Positions 58,733 to 64,000 of a DNA stretch of 64,000 nt are shown piece after piece. Position 1 is the first letter of the stretch, and the number at the start of each line of letters is the position of its first letter. Source of the DNA: Oryzias latipes. Its lineage: Eukaryota; Chordata; Actinopteri; Beloniformes; Adrianichthyidae. The notes below the pieces were generated by a model. It saw only the letters and a list, made by a program, of their open reading frames with translations. It was not told the DNA's origin and did not search any database. The stretch spans positions 2,228,619-2,292,618 of the forward strand of contig NC_019879.2 in assembly GCF_002234675.1 (NCBI RefSeq), in the 5' to 3' direction. The position numbers and the translations under genes are program-made.

Positions 58733-59439
58733 CTGTTGACTAGAGCCCTGCGCGGGACTATTTTCTTCATCCCGCTCCCGCCCGCTGAATTTCTGACCAA
58801 TCCCGCCCGCTCCCGCAACGTATGCGTTACACTCCCGCCCGCACCCGCAATATGTATGTTCACTCCCGCCCGCACCCGCAAAACTCATTGAATTTAGTCC
58901 CGCACAGTAATAGAGATGCATTGATTTTGTATCGTCTCCCGTCCCGCAGGAAAAAAACACGTATTTTTATTGATATTATTAAAGAGATTCATGTCCCTCC
59001 TCCAGCCTCATCTTTTCATGCATTCCTCTTTTGTGTAATTTGCAACTTAATTATTAAATATATTTTCACAAATCCTGTTCGGTTAAAAGTCTGCGTGTGT
59101 CCGCGCGCAGACAGACAGCCTGGAGCGCGCTCTTAGTAAGAGGCGGGGCGGGGCGTTGCACACCCCCAACAACAGGTTAGATGACAGTGGCCATTGTGCG
59201 TCTCTACCTGGTGCCTTCACGGAGCTTCAGTACATAAGAATCCAACAGCCGCACAGCCTAATATAGTCCGCTAATATATATTCATGAGATATTCATGGCA
59301 GCACTGATCCCGCGGGTTTTTTTTTTTGCCGCCCGCTCCCGCCCGCAGCACAATTCAAACCGCCCAATCCCGCGAGATTTGGGTTGGGTCCCGCGGGACC
59401 CGGCGGGACCCAATCCCAATGCAGCCCTCTACTGTTGAC
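58733..59439. mobile_element. CCCGCCCGC-rich hAT MITE with 8-bp target duplication
   Basis: The element 58741-59431 starts TAGAGCCCTGC and ends GCAGCCCTCTA. It is flanked by a perfect 8-bp duplication CTGTTGAC at 58733-58740 and 59432-59439. Both ends carry blocks of CCCGCCCGC or its variants (58770-58880 and 59310-59410), while the centre is AT-rich. No transposase is encoded. Confidence 0.88.
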
Positions 59440-59910
59440 CTCTGATTACATCAAGAAGATTTAAAAATTGTTGGATGTGTGTTCGTTGTGGTATTAAGAC
59501 ATTTTACAGGGAAGACTCATTGTAGCGCAGAAATGCTGTCACTTTAACACAATGCATCATGGGAGATGTAGTGCATCAGCCACTGAACGCAGACAGACTA
59601 GCATCTCTGAGCTTCATGGTTTTGTTCACTTGTTCCACGGTCTGATACCGGATTCTGTAGAAAGCTACACCGCTAAAGACGAGCTTTAGCTGGTATTTCT
59701 GTTGGAACTGAGAGACTTTATGAGCAGAATCTGAACAAGGAAGTGAAGACTTTAACCACTTCTGATTGGTCAGACTGATGACATGTGATTAAGCCTCCAA
59801 GGATGATTGGTGGAGACAGTTAAAGGGGCGGGACTTTTCCTAAAACAGCTGACGCTGAAGTCTTGCTTCTTGTTTTTGAGTGCTAAATATCAAGCATTTT
59901 GACGAAAGAA

Positions 59911-60072
59911 ATGGAAGGAAATGGAACAAGTCCCAGATCAGCTGTTGGGTATCTCTTTCAGTTTTTTGAGGATTCAATTTTTAATAATACATTTTGTAAT
60001 AATTCAACATCAATGTGGAAACACGTGAGAACAAAACATCCTGATGTTTCATTCAGTCTGAGCTCAACTTAA
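59911..60072 (+). pseudogene. hAT transposase N-terminus with partial BED finger
   Basis: A 53-residue frame starts MEGNGTSPRSAVGYLFQFFE and continues to NNSTSMWKHVRTKHPDVSF before a stop. STSMWKHVRTKHPD is the second half of a BED zinc finger (the His pair). The first half with the Cys pair appears deleted: only one Cys precedes. This is the start of a hAT transposase made short by an internal deletion and cut off by an L1 insertion. Confidence 0.65.
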
Positions 60073-60089
60073 CTCAGTGCTGAATCTTG

Positions 60090-61720
60090 TTTTTTTTTTA
60101 CTTGTCCTGTCCAACAGCTGAGCAAGCAGATGAGAGCTGAACAGAAATTACTGTTACAACAGGGATTATGAATCTTCTGACACACAAGGTGTATATTTGA
60201 ATAAACCCCTTTTGTAATTTAGACAAAACTTTATTTATATTGATTATATTTGTAACAGTCTTGGACTAGACAGAAAAGAAAAGGAGGGAAGAAAAGGGAG
60301 GGATGTTAGGGGGGGTTAAGGGCAAAAAAAGGGGGGTTAAGAAAATAGGAGGATGATTATAGAAGGGGGGGGGGGTAGAATCATAAGGCAACAAGCTGCT
60401 GTAAGATTATATTCATTAATGTCAAGTGTAAATGTTAAAAGGGGCGTGGCCTGTCCACTCACACTCATATATTACAAACATACCTGTTGGCACCAGAAAT
60501 TTTCACAGACAAACATGTCAACATGTACACCATATACAACTGCAGTTCACACACACACATACGTATACATGCAAACCATCACATGTAAAGTATTTCATGC
60601 AGTCACACATACTTTTTTTCAAAGGTGAGCTAACACCTGTGCTCGATTGAGTGTTTATTTTCTGCTGAGGTGGATGATGGAATGTAAAAAGACGGGGAGT
60701 GCCCAGTCATCCCCACACCAAGGCCCCCGCTGAAGCAGCAGTGGTAGCCAGGACCCCCCAACACCCACTTTAAAAAGAAAAAAGTCGATCCAATTTAAAT
60801 GAATCACTTCAATTGGTAACACGTAACTGAATTAAGCTTATTCAGATTAACTGTCTATCCAACTCAATTTAATATGCTGATCCAGCTTAAATTTTTATTT
60901 TTCATTTTGTTTATACATCTTAAATTGACACAATTATCTAAAGTTTCAATTGATGGGCCTTGTAATTTCCATGTCAAAGACATGAATGACCTAGCAATGT
61001 CTCAAACTGCAAGGCAGGAGCTCACATTTCGTGAATTCTGTCTTTAATATTGGGACATACGGTGTTTTACCGTTCAAGGGGGTTGGTCATCATCCTCTCC
61101 CAAACTCATGGTGCAGAAAGAAATAAACATGACAGTTTAAATTAAAACAGAGTAAAACAGCTAGACAACAAATCTCATAGACAAAAACTCACACTTAGAC
61201 ACTAATCTGCCCAGATAGGCAAAAATAATGGTATCCCATAATTCCTTGCGCTGCCTTACGTTATGACGTCATGACGCAATGACAGCTTCACACCAAAGTT
61301 CCACCAACTTAATTGAATTAGGTTGATTGAAAGTAAAATAACGATGTCAGACAACTAGGTGTTATTTTTAAGTTGAATGAACTAAAAAAGATGATTTATT
61401 TTCACCAAACTAAATAATTAAGTTAGATCAATGTAAAAAATTTTATCTTTCCAACTACAGCTTAAATACTCTTTTTGGAGTGCCCGCACGGTATCCCAGA
61501 TAGAGAAAAAACGCCCACAGGGGATCTTCATCCGCCACCCAGACCAGGGGCAGCAGGACCACCACAGGGGCCCCCAACGTCAGAGAGCAGGGAGGTACAG
61601 AGAGAGCAAGCTCCAGCCCACCAAGAAGAACCCCCACCTCCCCTTCAGGGTTCCAGCGAGGGGCCCCACCCCAGGAAAGCAGCCCCAGATGAGCAGCCCA
61701 CCACCACACAGGAGTTCTGA
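60090..61720 (-). mobile_element. L1 copy 3, 3' end (minus strand), interrupted
   Basis: The T-run at 60090-60099 is its poly(A) on the minus strand. Blocks shared with copy 1 run up to 60766: the ACAAAAGGGGTTTATTC hairpin arm, the pyrimidine stretch, GGACAGGCCACGCCCC and GTGTTAGCTCACC with ACATTCCATCATCC. C-rich 3'-UTR sequence resumes at about 61452-61720. The middle (60768-61450) is an inserted element. No coding part remains. Confidence 0.8.
60768..61450. mobile_element. Candidate MITE inserted in L1 copy 3
   Basis: Imperfect inverted ends, GTCGATCCAATTTAA near 60784 and the complement of ATTGATCTAACTTAA near 61414-61430, bound about 0.68 kb of AT-rich DNA that splits the L1 3' UTR. The target duplication is not resolved and no ORF is present. 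Confidence 0.5.
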
Positions 61721-62449
61721 GCATCTTTTCAATTTTATCAATGATACTAAGACTGATTCCACCTTTTAAAAGGCGAACATTCATTTATACATTTAGATCA
61801 TAGTGTTTCAGTGACCCAAAAGCCTATTGTGGTGTGTGCTTTTAAGAAGGTTCTTAACACAATTTTGCTGGAACTCCTTTAACCCTCCTGCTGTCTGTGG
61901 AAAGGAGATCTTGCTTTGAGTTGCCTTTCCCAGAGGTTCTTCTTAAATTCAGTCCGAGTTTTACCTCATCTTCATAAAGAGCTTGTGCAGGAGAGGAGCA
62001 TGCCAGACCTGGAACAGGTTTACTTAATTAGCATTTACAATTTTGAGCTGGAAGAAAAAGTACATTTAAAAAAGCACACACGACCCTTAGTATGATTTTT
62101 AAATCAGTTTCCAAAATTTTGAATCCCAATTTTTCAATAAAGTGACATTGTGGAGTGGAGTGGTCTATGGAAATGTTGTTTAAATTATGTACACATGGTC
62201 AGAAGTCCTGCTTCACTGCATCAAAATTACATTTTAGTTTGTCATCTTTTATCTCTATATTTTAAGTAAATAAACTGAAATTCTGTTAATATTTTAAAGG
62301 CGACTGCCACACTGCTCCCTGTCTGCTTCATCCCTCCTCCTTACCTACAGTGTATTGATGGACAGATTTTTTTCGCTCATCTTAGTGTCAGATTTTCACC
62401 TTTTATGTAACATTCCTCTTTCCAGCAGGTCTGGTATAATTGTTACAGC
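61721..62449. other. Unassigned DNA
   Basis: I see no gene or recognisable element. Confidence 0.35.
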
Positions 62450-62745
62450 TTAAAATAATAACTTATTCAAATCAGTGCTTGTATCCCCCACCTTTTCACC
62501 TTTCTTCCTTTTACTCTCTTCCACCCTCCCCTCACATTCTTCCCCTCTCCCTCCCCACACACACTAAATGTAACAAATAAATAAAAAATAATACGACAAA
62601 AAGGGGTTTATACAAATCTATACTCTAGTTTCTTAAAGCTATATAACCTCTTTTTGTGATAGTAAAACCTGTCCAACACAAAAAGCCTACAGCTCTAATC
62701 TGTTTGCTCAGCTGTTGGACAGAACAAGTTAAAAAAGAAAAATAT
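62450..62745 (+). mobile_element. L1 copy 4, 3' end
   Basis: A pyrimidine-rich stretch with CCCTCCCCTCACATTC, then ACAAAAAGGGGTTTATAC, ATAACCTCTTTTTGTGATAG and CTGTCCAACACAAAAAGCC, then CTCAGCTGTTGGACAGAACA and an A-rich end, match the termini of copies 1 and 3. Confidence 0.75.
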
Positions 62746-64000
62746 TTTAAAGGCGATACTAACAAAATGAATTTAAAGTAAATTAAATAGACACTGAAAT
62801 AGATTAACATAAATGAAGACAACTGAAGGTAATTAATAAAACCTGGTGCTGTGACAAAACATGACAACAACAAAAAATACATGGCTGTTTGATTTGATTT
62901 GAATGATATAGTAATTATATAGCAATAGTATTCTGTAATAAAAATATTAGTTATTTTATTTGTTTAAAAAAACACAGAAGTCAGAGTCAATCATTAGGCG
63001 AATCTGTCCCACAGGTTGATTTGGCCCTAACTGCTTTTTTTGCTCACTCAATACTGTATGTTAATTACATGCTTTGCCAGTTAAAACATAAACTAAGTTG
63101 GGGTTGAAATATTCAACTTGATTCATTTCTGAAGGTGAAAATAGACAAAATGTCAGCTGAAAAGGAAAATATTTCAACACAGAAGGGATGAAGGCTCCTA
63201 ACGGAGCCACGGCCTGCAGCCTCATCCTGAGATCCATGCGCATTTGTTTCCTCACATGTTTCCAGCTCTGAGAACCTGGTGTCTTTCTGTGGAAGTCAGA
63301 GAGCTCGGAGCTCTTTTACTGAAGCTGCAGGGTTATATTTACTGCATGTAGACACGTAAAGGTCAGACACGTAAAACGCTGCTGATGCTTTTGCCAAATG
63401 GCCGCTCTCCCCGCCTCACTGTCACTGCCAGACCAGCAGATGTTGTTTCCACCACCAGGGGCTTGTATACGCCTCGGAGAAACGGCCGTGGTGAGAATTC
63501 AGGGAGACTCTGTGAGGTGACGGAAAGTGAGCTGTGCTGACATGTTACAAAGATAATAAAACAAGCCAGGCAACACGGGGGGGGGCGAAGAGCAGGGAAG
63601 GGGACTCAAGGGAGCATAAACCACGTTAAGTGAATAATTCATGGTGAAAAGTTTTTACCTCCCTTCTTTTCACACACTTTGCCTCCTTTCATCGAAAGAG
63701 ATTGTTCTTTGTGAGGATCAACAGAACAAAAGCCTAATCATCCTCAGCGCCTCGCGGACCCCAGCTGTTCACTACTTTGCGTTTTTGGGTCCGAATCTGA
63801 TTTTTGGCTTCATAAAAGCGCAGAGCTGGAAACAGTTCCAGAAGCTGCAGGCTGATGGAGTCCTCAGAACCTTCTACTTCCAGACTTGTAAAGGTTATGA
63901 GAGACCTCAGGCCATTGTCACCCTCTGCTAGGAGTGTGTGGTCTGCATCAACAGTCATTGGTGGTTGACAGGTCTGGGACACGAGTCTCCAGCTGGAAGG
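62746..64000. other. Unassigned noncoding DNA to the window edge
   Basis: No supported gene. The stretch 63380-63560 is GC-richer and non-repetitive and may be conserved noncoding DNA. A G-run lies at 63578-63586. The open frame 63641-63931 shows no domain. Confidence 0.35.

Larger units (their letters stand above)
58022..60072 (+). mobile_element. hAT element remnant hosting a second hAT MITE
   Basis: The left end CAGTGTTTTCAACCTTTTTT then GGGCCAAGGCACAC is a hAT-type terminus. The coding remnant (BED-like finger) lies at 59911-60072. The right part is missing, because a minus-strand L1 tail begins at 60090. A 691-bp MITE is inserted at 58741. The link between the left end and the coding remnant is inferred from distance and orientation. 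Confidence 0.6.

Noticed and set aside
63641..63931. 96-residue open frame near the right edge
   Set aside because: No motif, no splice pattern and an overlapping antisense frame. I cannot support a gene.

Overview
The window is nuclear DNA of a teleost fish. The evidence is three intact fish-type odorant receptor genes, tRNA-derived fish SINEs, Tc1, hAT, L1, L2, Rex1, BEL/Pao and chromodomain-Gypsy elements, GT-AG introns, AATAAA signals and AT-rich noncoding DNA. There is no operon structure, no CRISPR array and no prokaryotic signal.

Layout. 1-2.1 kb: the C-terminal end of a hAT transposase, then a four-exon pseudogene of a protein I do not recognise. 2.4-8.85 kb: a minus-strand L2 LINE split by a minus-strand chromodomain Gypsy element (3403-8747) with two LTRs, a CCCAA target-site duplication and a self-complementary primer site. 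9.3-9.7 kb: a DNA-transposon-like repeat. 10.4-11.4 kb: odorant receptor 1. 11.8-19.2 kb: a Tc1 remnant, a retroposon tail, a long L1 with a G-rich 3' UTR, a second abutting L1 and a Gypsy integrase scrap. 20.5-27.8 kb: odorant receptors 2 and 3, a 1.1-kb duplicated unit with a hAT MITE, a BEL/Pao remnant, a palindromic MITE and a SINE between the copies. 28-43 kb: mainly noncoding DNA with SINEs, retroposon tails and a solo LTR. 43.9-50.8 kb: a beta-tubulin pseudogene split by a solo LTR, fragments of two multi-copy fish gene families (one SAMD3-like), and Tc1, REL-endonuclease LINE and Rex1 remnants. 50.8-64 kb: noncoding DNA with a third solo LTR, paired hairpins, nested hAT elements with a BED-finger remnant, and two more L1 3' ends.

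The only apparently functional genes are the three receptors, all on the plus strand and all single coding exons. Receptors 2 and 3 are about 92% identical in protein; their differences sit in three patches, while their shared 5' flank is almost identical. Everything else that looks coding is transposon-derived or broken. I found no convincing new biological system. The best leads are the patchy receptor pair, the self-priming Gypsy element, the unrecognised multi-exon pseudogene, the repeated L1 3'-end hairpins and two adjacent perfect hairpins near 54.9 kb. Family names were assigned by eye from motifs, without database searches.
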